This document shows, piece after piece, positions 1-5,818 of a stretch of 7,715 nucleotides of DNA. This stretch comes from WHSM01 sp050701635 (GTDB lineage Bacteria; Actinomycetota; Actinomycetes; Mycobacteriales; Micromonosporaceae). The stretch is from positions 1 through 7,715 of the forward strand of contig JBOGDF010000266.1 of assembly GCA_050701635.1 (NCBI GenBank), given 5' to 3'. A program made the position numbers and the translations under genes. How positions within the stretch are numbered: position 1 is the stretch's first letter; the number at the start of each line of letters is the position of its first letter. The notes under the pieces were generated by a model, which was given only the letters and a program-made list of their open reading frames with translations, searched no databases and was not told the origin of the DNA.

Positions 1-36
1 GGTCATGACTGCATGAAGGGCCCCATGATCTTGACC
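1..36. repeat. Imperfect palindrome downstream of the lactonase gene
   Basis: The 36 bases next to the lactonase stop codon form an interrupted dyad. GGTCA at 1-5 pairs with TGACC at 32-36, GA at 7-8 pairs with TC at 29-30, and CATG at 12-15 pairs with CATG at 24-27, around an apical AAGGGCCC. It lies 3 nt beyond the stop on the leftward strand, so it could act as an mRNA 3'-end stabiliser or belong to a dispersed intergenic palindrome. There is no T-tract, so it is not a classic intrinsic terminator. It touches the window edge and may continue outside. Confidence 0.35.
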
Positions 37-39
37 GTA

Positions 40-891
40 CTACCCGAGGAAGCGGTCCGGCGGCAGCCCTGCGACTCCGGCGTCCACGGCGAACAGCGCC
101 CCCGACAGCGGGTTGTCGTTGCCGGTGGCGGCCGAGGTGGCGTACAGGGTGTCGAGGTCGGGGCCGCCGAACACCGGGCAGGTGGGGCGGGGCACCGGAA
201 ACTCGACCACCCGGTCCAAGGCCCCGTCCGGGGTGTAGCGGTGCACCGCGGCGCCGTCCCACAGCGCCACCCAGACGCAGCCCTCGGCGTCGAGCGTCAG
301 CCCGTCCGGCGAGCCCTGCTGTTTCGGGATTTCGACGAGGGTACGGCGATCCGTGAGCCGTCCGCCGGCGGTCACGGCGAACACGTCGATCTTCTGGGTC
401 GGGGTGTCCGCGTAGTAGAGGGTGCCGCCGTCCGGGGTGAACCCCAGGCCGTTGGAGACCGTGATCCCGTCGAGCACCGGCGTCACCTCGCCCGACCGGT
501 CCAGCCGGTAGAGGATGCCGGCTCCCGGGGTGCTGTCGTACGCCATCGTGCCGACCCAGAACCGGCCGGCTGGATCACAGCTGGCGTCGTTGAACCGCGC
601 CTGCGGCCCGGGGTGCTTCACGGTGGCGATGGTGGCCATCTCGCCGGTACGCGGGTCCAGCGTCCGTACGCGGTCCACCACGGCGATCAACAGCCCGCCG
701 GATTCGCGTAGCCCGATCGCGCTGACGTGCGCACCGATGTCGATCGTCCGATCCGGCTCGCCCTGCGGATCGTGTACGTGCACCGCCCGCCCCAGCACGT
801 CCACCCAGTACAGAACGCCGTCGCGGTCGTCCCAGATCGGACCCTCGCCCAGCCGGGCACAGGCGTCGACCACTACCTCGGGCTTGCTCAC
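40..891 (-). CDS. SMP-30/gluconolactonase-family sugar lactone hydrolase
   Basis: This 283-aa protein is a cytoplasmic six-bladed beta-propeller of the SMP-30/gluconolactonase/LRE family, which opens aldono- or aldarolactones to the free acid using one divalent metal. The family's metal ligands are visible: Glu16 in LGEGPIW, Asn147 in VSNGLGF and Asp196 in GSPDGL. The RFND motif (Arg99, Asn101) is the usual substrate-contact pair. Length is normal for the family and no signal peptide is seen. The start is the GTG at 891, four nt after the dgoD stop; the in-frame ATG at 969 would put 26 residues inside dgoD and lacks family similarity. As the last leftward gene it is translated with dgoD. The substrate is inferred, either galactono-/gluconolactone made by a sugar dehydrogenase or the aldarolactone made by Udh. 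The sequence does not decide between them. Confidence 0.88.
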   Translation of the reverse strand: MSKPEVVVDACARLGEGPIWDDRDGVLYWVDVLGRAVHVHDPQGEPDRTIDIGAHVSAIGLRESGGLLIAVVDRVRTLDPRTGEMATIATVKHPGPQARFNDASCDPAGRFWVGTMAYDSTPGAGILYRLDRSGEVTPVLDGITVSNGLGFTPDGGTLYYADTPTQKIDVFAVTAGGRLTDRRTLVEIPKQQGSPDGLTLDAEGCVWVALWDGAAVHRYTPDGALDRVVEFPVPRPTCPVFGGPDLDTLYATSAATGNDNPLSGALFAVDAGVAGLPPDRFLG

Positions 892-895
892 TGAC

Positions 896-2041
896 CTACC
901 AGCTCCCCAGCGATCCGTCGGGGTGATACCAGACCGGATTCCGCCAGCGGTGCGGGTTTGCGGCGGCACGGCGTACCGCCGGCTCGTCGATCTCGATGCC
1001 GAGACCGGGACCGGTGGGGCGGGCGATGTAGCCGTCAGCGGCGCCGAACACCGAGTCGTCGGCGAGGTAGCCCAGCTTCTCCAGGTCCGGGTGGTAGCCG
1101 ATCCCGAGGCTCTGCTCCTGGATCAGGAAGTTCGGGATCGCGAAGTCCAGCTGCAGCGACGCGGCGAACGCGATCGGGCCGAGCGGGCAGTGCGGCGCGA
1201 CCAGCACGTCGTACGTCTCCGCGGCGGCGGCGATCCGCCGGCCCTCGGAGATCCCACCCGCGTGCGAGAGATCCGGCTGCGCGACCGCGATCCCGCTGCG
1301 CAGCACCGGATCGAAGTCCCACCGGGAGTAGAGCCGCTCCCCGGTCGCGATCGGGATCGATGTCGCCGCCACCACCCGCGGCAGGTTGCCGCTGTGCTCC
1401 GGCAGTACGGGCTCCTCGGCGAACAGCGGCCGCAGCGGCTCCAGCTCCGGCAGCACCCTGATCGACATCGCGGTGGTGAAGCGGCCGTGGAAGTCCAGCG
1501 CCAGGTCTTTGTGCGGGCCGATCGCTTCGCGTACCGCCGCCACCCGGGCCACGATCGCGTCGATCGCGGCCGGGGTGTCCAGCGGCGCGGTGAGCCCCCA
1601 GGGATTCATCTTCACCGCGGTAAACCCCTTGCTGACCTGGGCGTACGCCGACTCCACCAGCTGCTCGGTGGTGTCGCCGTGCAGCCAGCCGTAGATCCGC
1701 GCCGTGTCGCGTACCGGGCCGCCGAGCAGCTCGTGCACCGGTACGCCGAGCGCCTTGCCCTTGATGTCCCACAGCGCCTGGTCGATGCCGGCGAGCGCGC
1801 TCGACAGCACCGGGCCGCCCCGGTAGAACCCCGACTTGTAGAGCGTCTGCCAGTGGTGCTCGATCCGCAGCGGGTCGGCGCCCATCAGGTGGTCGAACAG
1901 CTCGCCGACCGCGGTGGCGACCGTCTCGGCGCGCCCCTCCACGATCGGCTCGCCCCAGCCGGAGATCCCCTCGTCGGTGTCGATCCGCAGGAACAGCCAG
2001 CGCGGCGTGACGCGGAACAGCTCGTACCCGACGATCTTCAT
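896..2041 (-). CDS. dgoD: D-galactonate dehydratase (enolase superfamily)
   Basis: This 381-aa protein closely resembles Escherichia coli DgoD (382 aa) along its whole length. DgoD converts D-galactonate to 2-dehydro-3-deoxy-D-galactonate plus water (EC 4.2.1.6). An N-terminal capping domain (about 1-120) includes TDEGISGWGEP and GIDQALWDIKGK. The barrel carries the metal ligands and catalytic residues Asp183 and His185 (LDFHGR), Glu209 (EEP), Glu235 (TGER), His284 (APHCPLGP) and Glu309 (QEQS). All are in place, so the enzyme should be active. The start is the ATG at 2041, with an AAGGGA ribosome site about 6 nt upstream. The same frame stays open to 2689, but that extension is the shadow of the neighbouring gene. 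The start codon shares its A with the TGA of an SDR remnant (TGATG), a sign of former translational coupling. No KDGal kinase or aldolase is in the window. A related aldonate substrate is possible. Confidence 0.92.
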   Translation of the reverse strand: MKIVGYELFRVTPRWLFLRIDTDEGISGWGEPIVEGRAETVATAVGELFDHLMGADPLRIEHHWQTLYKSGFYRGGPVLSSALAGIDQALWDIKGKALGVPVHELLGGPVRDTARIYGWLHGDTTEQLVESAYAQVSKGFTAVKMNPWGLTAPLDTPAAIDAIVARVAAVREAIGPHKDLALDFHGRFTTAMSIRVLPELEPLRPLFAEEPVLPEHSGNLPRVVAATSIPIATGERLYSRWDFDPVLRSGIAVAQPDLSHAGGISEGRRIAAAAETYDVLVAPHCPLGPIAFAASLQLDFAIPNFLIQEQSLGIGYHPDLEKLGYLADDSVFGAADGYIARPTGPGLGIEIDEPAVRRAAANPHRWRNPVWYHPDGSLGSW

Positions 2042-2103
2042 CAGCGTCCCTTCGCGAGCCAGCCGCCGTCGACGGGGATGGTAGTCGTCACGCCAGCGTC
2101 GGC
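2041..2103 (-). pseudogene. C-terminal remnant of a short-chain dehydrogenase/reductase
   Basis: On the leftward strand, in the frame ending at the TGA at 2043-2041, the last ~20 codons read ...TTTIPVDGGWLAKGR. This is the characteristic C-terminal tail of classical short-chain dehydrogenases (the PVDGGW-type ending of their last strand). Upstream of about 2103 no SDR sequence is recognisable, because the 'alanine-rich' gene occupies the space and its last codons overlap the fragment in another frame. The stop overlaps the dgoD start by one base, the arrangement expected for an intact SDR-dgoD gene pair. I infer that an SDR, possibly an aldose or galactose dehydrogenase feeding the lactonase and DgoD, once sat here and lost all but its tail. 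The fragment still supplies the dgoD ribosome binding site. The main uncertainty is its short length. Confidence 0.6.
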
Positions 2104-3407
2104 TCCGTGGTGCCAGGTGGCGTCGTGGGTGTGGCTGGTGCTGTGTCGGCGGCGAGGTGTCGCGTGGTGGTGACCAGGTTGGCGAGCTGGCGCAGCGCCG
2201 GTTCGGGCAGCAGGCCGAGGTGGTAGAGGTGGAGTTCGGTGAGCCCGGCCGCGAGGTAGCGGCGTACCAACTCGGCGAGGTCATCGTCGTCGGCTGGCAG
2301 GGTGTCCGGGCGTACGTACCCCCCGATCGCGGTGCCTCGCCTCGCGCCGGGCGCGGCGCCGGGCGGCGACTGCGGGACCAGCACCGCGTCTCGCAGGGCG
2401 GCGAGGCGGGCTTCGCCGCCGGGGCTCCAGCAGGTGGCGACCACGGCGTCCACCGCCTCCGGTACGCCGCCCGCAACGCTCGCGAACGGCCCCGTGGCGT
2501 ACGGGTCCACGGAAGCATGCAGCGCGATCCGCGCATCCGGCCGGATCGCACGCACCTGCGCCACCACCCGCTCCCGCAACCCCCGCACCACCCCCACCCG
2601 CACCCCCCGCACCACCCCCGCAAACTCCCCCAGCACCGCATCCACGCCGGGGTCGGCTCGCACTTGGGAGGTTGACGGATGGTCAACACGCCGCTCGGGT
2701 CGGCGTGTCGACCGCTCCTCAGCCACCCAAGTGGGACGGGGTTGGGTGAGGTGGGTGCGGACGGTGGCCGCTAGGTGGGCGGGGTTCAGGTGGGCGGTGC
2801 GGTAGTGGGTTTGGCAGGCGGGGCAGAAGCAGAGGGAGAGGAGGGCGCGCTGGGTGGCGGTCCAGGCGGCGAACTCGAGCTTGTCGTGGTGGCCGCCGTG
2901 GTCCACGCCGAGCGGGCCGCACGCCTCGAGGATCACGCCGTCCGGCTCCCCGAGCTCGAGCGTCTCGGCGACCAGGGTCGCGCAGTAGTCGGCCACCTCT
3001 TCGTTGGCCGGGCAGAGGGCGTACTCATAGGACTCGCCGAAGGCGTTGCGGACCGTGAGGTCGGGATTCGCCGTGCCGAGCCGGGTGTTGTGGGTGAGCA
3101 CGATCCAGGCGTGCACTCCGAGGCCGGCGGCGCGTACGGCGTCGCGCGACTGCCCGAACGACCCGGGCCAGCTCGGCGCGGCGGGGGTCAGGCGGGCGCC
3201 GCGCCAGGCCGCTTCGCGTACCGGGAGATAGAACGCGGCGTGTGGGGCGACCAGGGTACGGCGGGTCGGGTGCAGCGGGGTGGCGGCGCGGGTGCTGTGG
3301 TAGCTGGCTGCCACCGCGACCGCGTCCACGCCGAGCGCCACCGCCCGGTCGGCGGCGGCCGGGTCGTCGAAGTCCCACGGGTACGCGTACCCGATCGCGG
3401 TGCTCAT
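2088..3407 (-). CDS. Uncharacterised actinobacterial 'alanine-rich' protein, possibly glycosidase-like barrel
   Basis: This 439-aa protein resembles a family I know only as hypothetical or 'alanine-rich' proteins of Streptomyces and relatives. Its function is not established. Recognisable blocks are AYPWDFDDPAAAD (8-20), VAVAASYHSTRAATPLHP (30-47), HAWIVLTHNTRLG (99-111), NAFGESYEYALCPANEEV (121-138), DGVILEACG (156-164), and CFCPACQTHY (193-202) with a CxCx2C cluster. The alternating hydrophobic strands and conserved Glu161, Asp169 and His170 suggest a TIM-barrel hydrolase-like fold; this is inference. The start is the ATG at 3407, with GGAGAG about 8 nt upstream. Residues ~225-249 are encoded by a nested palindrome that looks inserted in frame, and residues 263-278 by a 24-bp tandem repeat. 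From about residue 195 onward codon use shifts to GGG/GTG/CGG-rich, unlike the neighbours. The gene separates gudD from dgoD and abuts an SDR remnant. No signal peptide is seen. Confidence 0.72.
   Translation of the reverse strand: MSTAIGYAYPWDFDDPAAADRAVALGVDAVAVAASYHSTRAATPLHPTRRTLVAPHAAFYLPVREAAWRGARLTPAAPSWPGSFGQSRDAVRAAGLGVHAWIVLTHNTRLGTANPDLTVRNAFGESYEYALCPANEEVADYCATLVAETLELGEPDGVILEACGPLGVDHGGHHDKLEFAAWTATQRALLSLCFCPACQTHYRTAHLNPAHLAATVRTHLTQPRPTWVAEERSTRRPERRVDHPSTSQVRADPGVDAVLGEFAGVVRGVRVGVVRGLRERVVAQVRAIRPDARIALHASVDPYATGPFASVAGGVPEAVDAVVATCWSPGGEARLAALRDAVLVPQSPPGAAPGARRGTAIGGYVRPDTLPADDDDLAELVRRYLAAGLTELHLYHLGLLPEPALRQLANLVTTTRHLAADTAPATPTTPPGTTEPTLA
2581..2619. repeat. 24-bp tandem repeat within the alanine-rich gene
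   Basis: The 15-mer CCCCGCACCACCCCC occurs at 2581-2595 and again at 2605-2619, exactly 24 bp apart, in a nearly G-free tract. On the coding strand it gives two GVVRG units in an 8-residue period (GVVRGVRV, then GVVRGLRE; residues ~264-279). It lies about 40 bp from the palindromic element in the same gene. The period keeps the reading frame, so copy-number change would be tolerated. Confidence 0.6.
2661..2733. repeat. Nested palindromic element (REP/MITE-like) inside the alanine-rich gene
   Basis: The ends are inverted repeats: CACTTGGG at 2661-2668 against CCCAAGTG at 2726-2733. These extend inward to a 15-bp arm with 2 mismatches (2661-2675 against 2719-2733). Inside are two further perfect hairpins: GTTGAC/GTCAAC (2671-2676 and 2682-2687, 5-nt loop) and ACACGCCG/CGGCGTGT (2686-2693 and 2701-2708, 7-nt loop). 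Such nested symmetry over ~73 bp is not explained by coding. The element is read through in frame and encodes a strongly charged stretch (AEERSTRRPERRVDHPSTS) in what appears to be a linker. I infer a small dispersed palindromic element, but no second copy is present in this window. Confidence 0.65.
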
Positions 3408-3422
3408 GGTTCGGCTCTCCGC

Positions 3423-3454
3423 TCGCTCCGCTCCTCGCTCGCTACGCTCCCTGC
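3423..3454. repeat. 16-bp tandem repeat (GGAGCGnAGCGAGCGr) in the gudD-alanine-rich gap
   Basis: The 73-nt gap between the gudD stop and the alanine-rich start is mostly low-complexity. On the leftward strand, two consecutive 16-mers, GGAGCGTAGCGAGCGA and GGAGCGGAGCGAGCGG, differ at two positions. They are preceded by GAGTGAGCATCGCAG. Strings of this GAGCG/AGCGAGCG type are familiar as dispersed intergenic repeats in high-GC actinobacteria. The gap contrasts with the tight GTGA coupling of kdgD-gudD and suggests the operon was broken open here. Confidence 0.5.
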
Positions 3455-3480
3455 GATGCTCACTCCCGGTCGCCTCACGC

Positions 3481-4749
3481 TCACCATCGCGGCCGCTTCC
3501 GCTCGTAGTCGGGGTGCAGGCGCCGCATGTAGCCGGTGTCGTCCCGGTTGCGGATGCCGCAGGCGAGGTACTGCTCGTGGAGCCGAGCAAGGGCGTCGGG
3601 GTCCAGCTCGACGCCCAGGCCGGGGGCTTTCGGCACCGCGACCGCGCCACCGGAGAACCCCAGCGCGCCAGGGGCGATCACGTCTTGGGTCTTCCACGGC
3701 CAGTGGGTGTCGCAGGCGTACGTGAGGTTCGGGGTGGCGGCGGCCAGGTGCACCATCGCGGCGAGGCTGATGCCGAGGTGGGAGTTGGAGTGCATCGACA
3801 GCCCGAGCCCGAAGCTGTCGCAGATGCCCGCGAGAATCCGTGACCGCTGCAGCCCGCCCCAGTAATGGTGGTCCGACAGCACCACCTGTACGGCATCCGC
3901 CGCGATCGCCGGGCGCAGGTGCTCGAACGCGACCACGCACATGTTGGTCGCCAGCGGCATGCCCGGCGCGCGAGTCGCGTCCCGGGCCACCGTCGCCATG
4001 CCGTCGATCCCCGGCGTCGGGTCTTCCAGGTACTCCAGCGTGCCGGCCAGCTCGCGGGCCACGTACGCCGAGGTCTCGGGCGTCCACGCGGCGTTCGGGT
4101 CCAGCCGGAGCGGATGCGTCGGGTACGCGTCGCGGAGCGCCCGGATCGCTTCGATCTCGGCGTCTGGCGCGAACACGCCGCCCTTGAGCTTGATCGCGGT
4201 GAAGCCGTACTGGTCGATCATGGTACGGGCCTGGGCGACGATGCCGTCCGGGTCCAGCGCCTCGCCCCACGCGTCCGGCGCGGCACCGGGGTGGCCCGCC
4301 CACTTGTAGAACAGGTACGCCGAGAACGGCACCGCGTCGCGTACCGCCCCGCCGAGCAGATCGCTCACCGGGCGGCCGAGCGCTTTGCCCTGGACGTCCA
4401 GGCACGCCACCTCGAACGGCGAGAACACCCGGTCGACGGTCCCTTCCGCGGTGATCATGCCGGTCAGCCCGTGCGCGTCGGCGCCGGTCTCGCCGCCGAT
4501 GGTCGCCGCGACCGCGGCGAAGGCTCGGTTGAGGGCGAAGACGTCCAGGCCGGTCAGCGCGCCCGCGGCGGCGTGCAGCCGCTTCAGGTGGGCTTCGTCG
4601 GCGTACGTCTCGCCGAGCCCGGTGATGCCTTCGTCGGTCTGGAGCTGGACGATGGCGCGCAGTGCGTACGGCTCGTGGACGCCGGCCGCGTTCAACAGCG
4701 GCGGATCGGTGAACGCGACCGGCGTGATCTCGATCCGGGTGATCTTCAC
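3481..4749 (-). CDS. gudD: Glucarate dehydratase (enolase superfamily)
   Basis: This 422-aa enzyme is predicted to dehydrate D-glucarate (and L-idarate in characterised homologues) to 5-dehydro-4-deoxy-D-glucarate, EC 4.2.1.40. The glucarate dehydratase layout is clear: the capping domain with LLNAAGVHEPYALR (18-31) and TDEGITGLGET; the KLK base motif at Lys187 and Lys189; metal-ligand region Asp217 and Asn219 (LDPNAAW) and Glu242 (LEDP); Asn269 (TNMC); and the Asp293/His320 dyad (SDHHYWGG, MHSNSHLG). His349 is in DTHWPW. All key residues are present and the length is slightly below E. coli GudD (446 aa). The start is the GTG at 4749 in a GTGA overlap with the kdgD stop, so translation is coupled and the product goes straight to the KdgD step. 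No galactarate-specific dehydratase is in the window. Confidence 0.93.
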   Translation of the reverse strand: MKITRIEITPVAFTDPPLLNAAGVHEPYALRAIVQLQTDEGITGLGETYADEAHLKRLHAAAGALTGLDVFALNRAFAAVAATIGGETGADAHGLTGMITAEGTVDRVFSPFEVACLDVQGKALGRPVSDLLGGAVRDAVPFSAYLFYKWAGHPGAAPDAWGEALDPDGIVAQARTMIDQYGFTAIKLKGGVFAPDAEIEAIRALRDAYPTHPLRLDPNAAWTPETSAYVARELAGTLEYLEDPTPGIDGMATVARDATRAPGMPLATNMCVVAFEHLRPAIAADAVQVVLSDHHYWGGLQRSRILAGICDSFGLGLSMHSNSHLGISLAAMVHLAAATPNLTYACDTHWPWKTQDVIAPGALGFSGGAVAVPKAPGLGVELDPDALARLHEQYLACGIRNRDDTGYMRRLHPDYERKRPRW

Positions 4750-5756
4750 GAGCCCTCCCCTGGCGCGGCCTCACCGGGCGCGGCCTGGGTGCCGGCCTCG
4801 GCGTCGGCCTCGGCCTCGGACGTTGCCTCCGTTGGCGTGGCCTCGGCGGCCAGCGCGACGCCTACGTCCACAATGGACTTGAGCTGGGCGAGGTGCTCCG
4901 GCGTCGGGTCGACCAGCGGAGGTCGTACGCCGCCGACGTCGAGGCCGCGCAGCCGTACCGCCGCCTTGATCAGCGACACCGCATACCCGGTGACCTGATC
5001 GCGCAGCTCGACCAGCGGGTGGAAGAACTCCCGCAGCAGCCGGTCGACCAGCGCATCGTCGCCGCCGGTGACCGCCCGGTGGAAGGCCAGCGAGACCTCC
5101 GGCGCGAAGCAGAACACCGCCGAAGAGTAGAGCTCCACTCCGATCGCCCGGTACGCCGGCACCATGGTCTCGGCGGTCGGCATCCCGTTGAAGAACTGGA
5201 ACTGCTTCCCGCTGCCGCGCAGCGCCTCACGCACGGCGCCGATGACCCGGGACAGCTGGTCCAGGTCGCCGATCCCGTCCTTGAGGCCGTGCACCGTCGG
5301 CAGCCGCGACACCGCGGCCGCGCTCGCCGGATCGAACCGCGCGTTGCCCCGCTGGTAGACGATCAGCGGCAGCTCGCTCGCTCCCGCCACGTCCCGGGTG
5401 TACGCCACCAGCCCCTCCGGCGGCGCCGCCACCAGGTACGGCGGGAGCAGCAGCAGCCCGTCGGCACCGGCGTCCTGGGCGATGGCGGCGTACCGCTGGG
5501 CGAGCGGAAGCGCGGCGCCGGTGCCGGCGTACACCGGGACGCTTCCGGCGGTGACCTCGACGGTCGTGGTGACGATGGCGGCGTACTCGTCGGGGTCGAG
5601 GGCGTGGAACTCGCCGGTGCCGCAGGCGACGAAGACGCCTCCGGGGCCGGCGGCCAGGCCGCGACGCAGGTGTGCGGCGAGCGCGCCTAGCTCCACCGCG
5701 CCCCGCTGGTCGAACGGGGTTACGGGGAAGAACAGCACTCCGTCGAGCTCTGGCAC
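4746..5756 (-). CDS. kdgD: 5-dehydro-4-deoxyglucarate dehydratase (decarboxylating)
   Basis: This protein belongs to the DHDPS/N-acetylneuraminate lyase class I aldolase superfamily. KdgD converts 5-dehydro-4-deoxy-D-glucarate to 2-oxoglutarate semialdehyde, CO2 and water (EC 4.2.1.41). Seen are FFPVTPF (9-15), the GTGE loop (46-49), the catalytic-tyrosine strand LIVYQRGNA (Tyr134), the Schiff-base lysine Lys159 in GLKDGIGD, and the family-specific GMPTAE (191-196), YSSAVF and GYAVSLIKA blocks. The start is the GTG at 5756, chosen because AAGAAGGG lies 7 nt upstream and homologues begin near here. The ATG at 5798 would translate through the operator palindrome. This gives 336 aa; the family is usually about 300-315. 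The excess is an Ala/Glu/Pro-rich tail from about residue 303. It is the first gene of the leftward operon. Confidence 0.93.
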   Translation of the reverse strand: MPELDGVLFFPVTPFDQRGAVELGALAAHLRRGLAAGPGGVFVACGTGEFHALDPDEYAAIVTTTVEVTAGSVPVYAGTGAALPLAQRYAAIAQDAGADGLLLLPPYLVAAPPEGLVAYTRDVAGASELPLIVYQRGNARFDPASAAAVSRLPTVHGLKDGIGDLDQLSRVIGAVREALRGSGKQFQFFNGMPTAETMVPAYRAIGVELYSSAVFCFAPEVSLAFHRAVTGGDDALVDRLLREFFHPLVELRDQVTGYAVSLIKAAVRLRGLDVGGVRPPLVDPTPEHLAQLKSIVDVGVALAAEATPTEATSEAEADAEAGTQAAPGEAAPGEGS

Positions 5757-5772
5757 GGTGGGACCCTTCTTG

Positions 5773-5790
5773 TGTTCACATATCTGAACA
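5773..5790. promoter_or_regulatory. Palindromic operator candidate for the IclR regulator
   Basis: TGTTCACATATCTGAACA is symmetric at 16 of 18 positions: TGTTCA and TGAACA arms around a central ATAT, with only the C/C pair flanking it breaking symmetry. It sits 16 nt upstream of the kdgD GTG, just before its ribosome site, and about 20-40 nt downstream of the predicted leftward start site. Binding there would block kdgD-operon transcription and overlap a possible iclR promoter. IclR-family proteins bind short palindromes in such divergent gaps. Assignment to this regulator is inferred from position. Confidence 0.65.
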
Positions 5791-5818
5791 GTGGTCATAC
5801 TTGCGAACGAGAGCCGGA

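Noticed and set aside
892..969. Upstream ATG at 969 for the lactonase
   Set aside because: It would run back through the end of dgoD without family similarity. The GTG at 891 follows the dgoD stop by four nt and starts where family homology begins.
515..2173. Long rightward open frame opposite the lactonase and dgoD
   Set aside because: It is an Arg/Pro/Gly-rich antisense shadow with no recognisable domain, expected in very GC-rich DNA.
2560..2640. C-rich tract considered as a CRISPR-like or VNTR array
   Set aside because: There are only two copies of a 24-bp unit, no spacers, and it lies inside a coding frame. It is reported as a short tandem repeat only.
2042..2689. In-frame upstream extension of dgoD (would give a 597-aa protein)
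   Set aside because: The extra ~216 residues are Arg/Pro/Trp-rich shadow of the alanine-rich gene in another frame. The DgoD homology starts exactly at the ATG at 2041, which has its own ribosome site.
3404..4774. 456-aa leftward frame overlapping gudD
   Set aside because: It is an Arg-rich frame-shifted shadow of gudD. The gudD frame has full family motifs.
5757..5798. ATG at 5798 as kdgD start
   Set aside because: The 14 added residues would be encoded by the operator palindrome and the ribosome binding site. The GTG at 5756 has a well-spaced AAGAAGGG and matches family N-termini.
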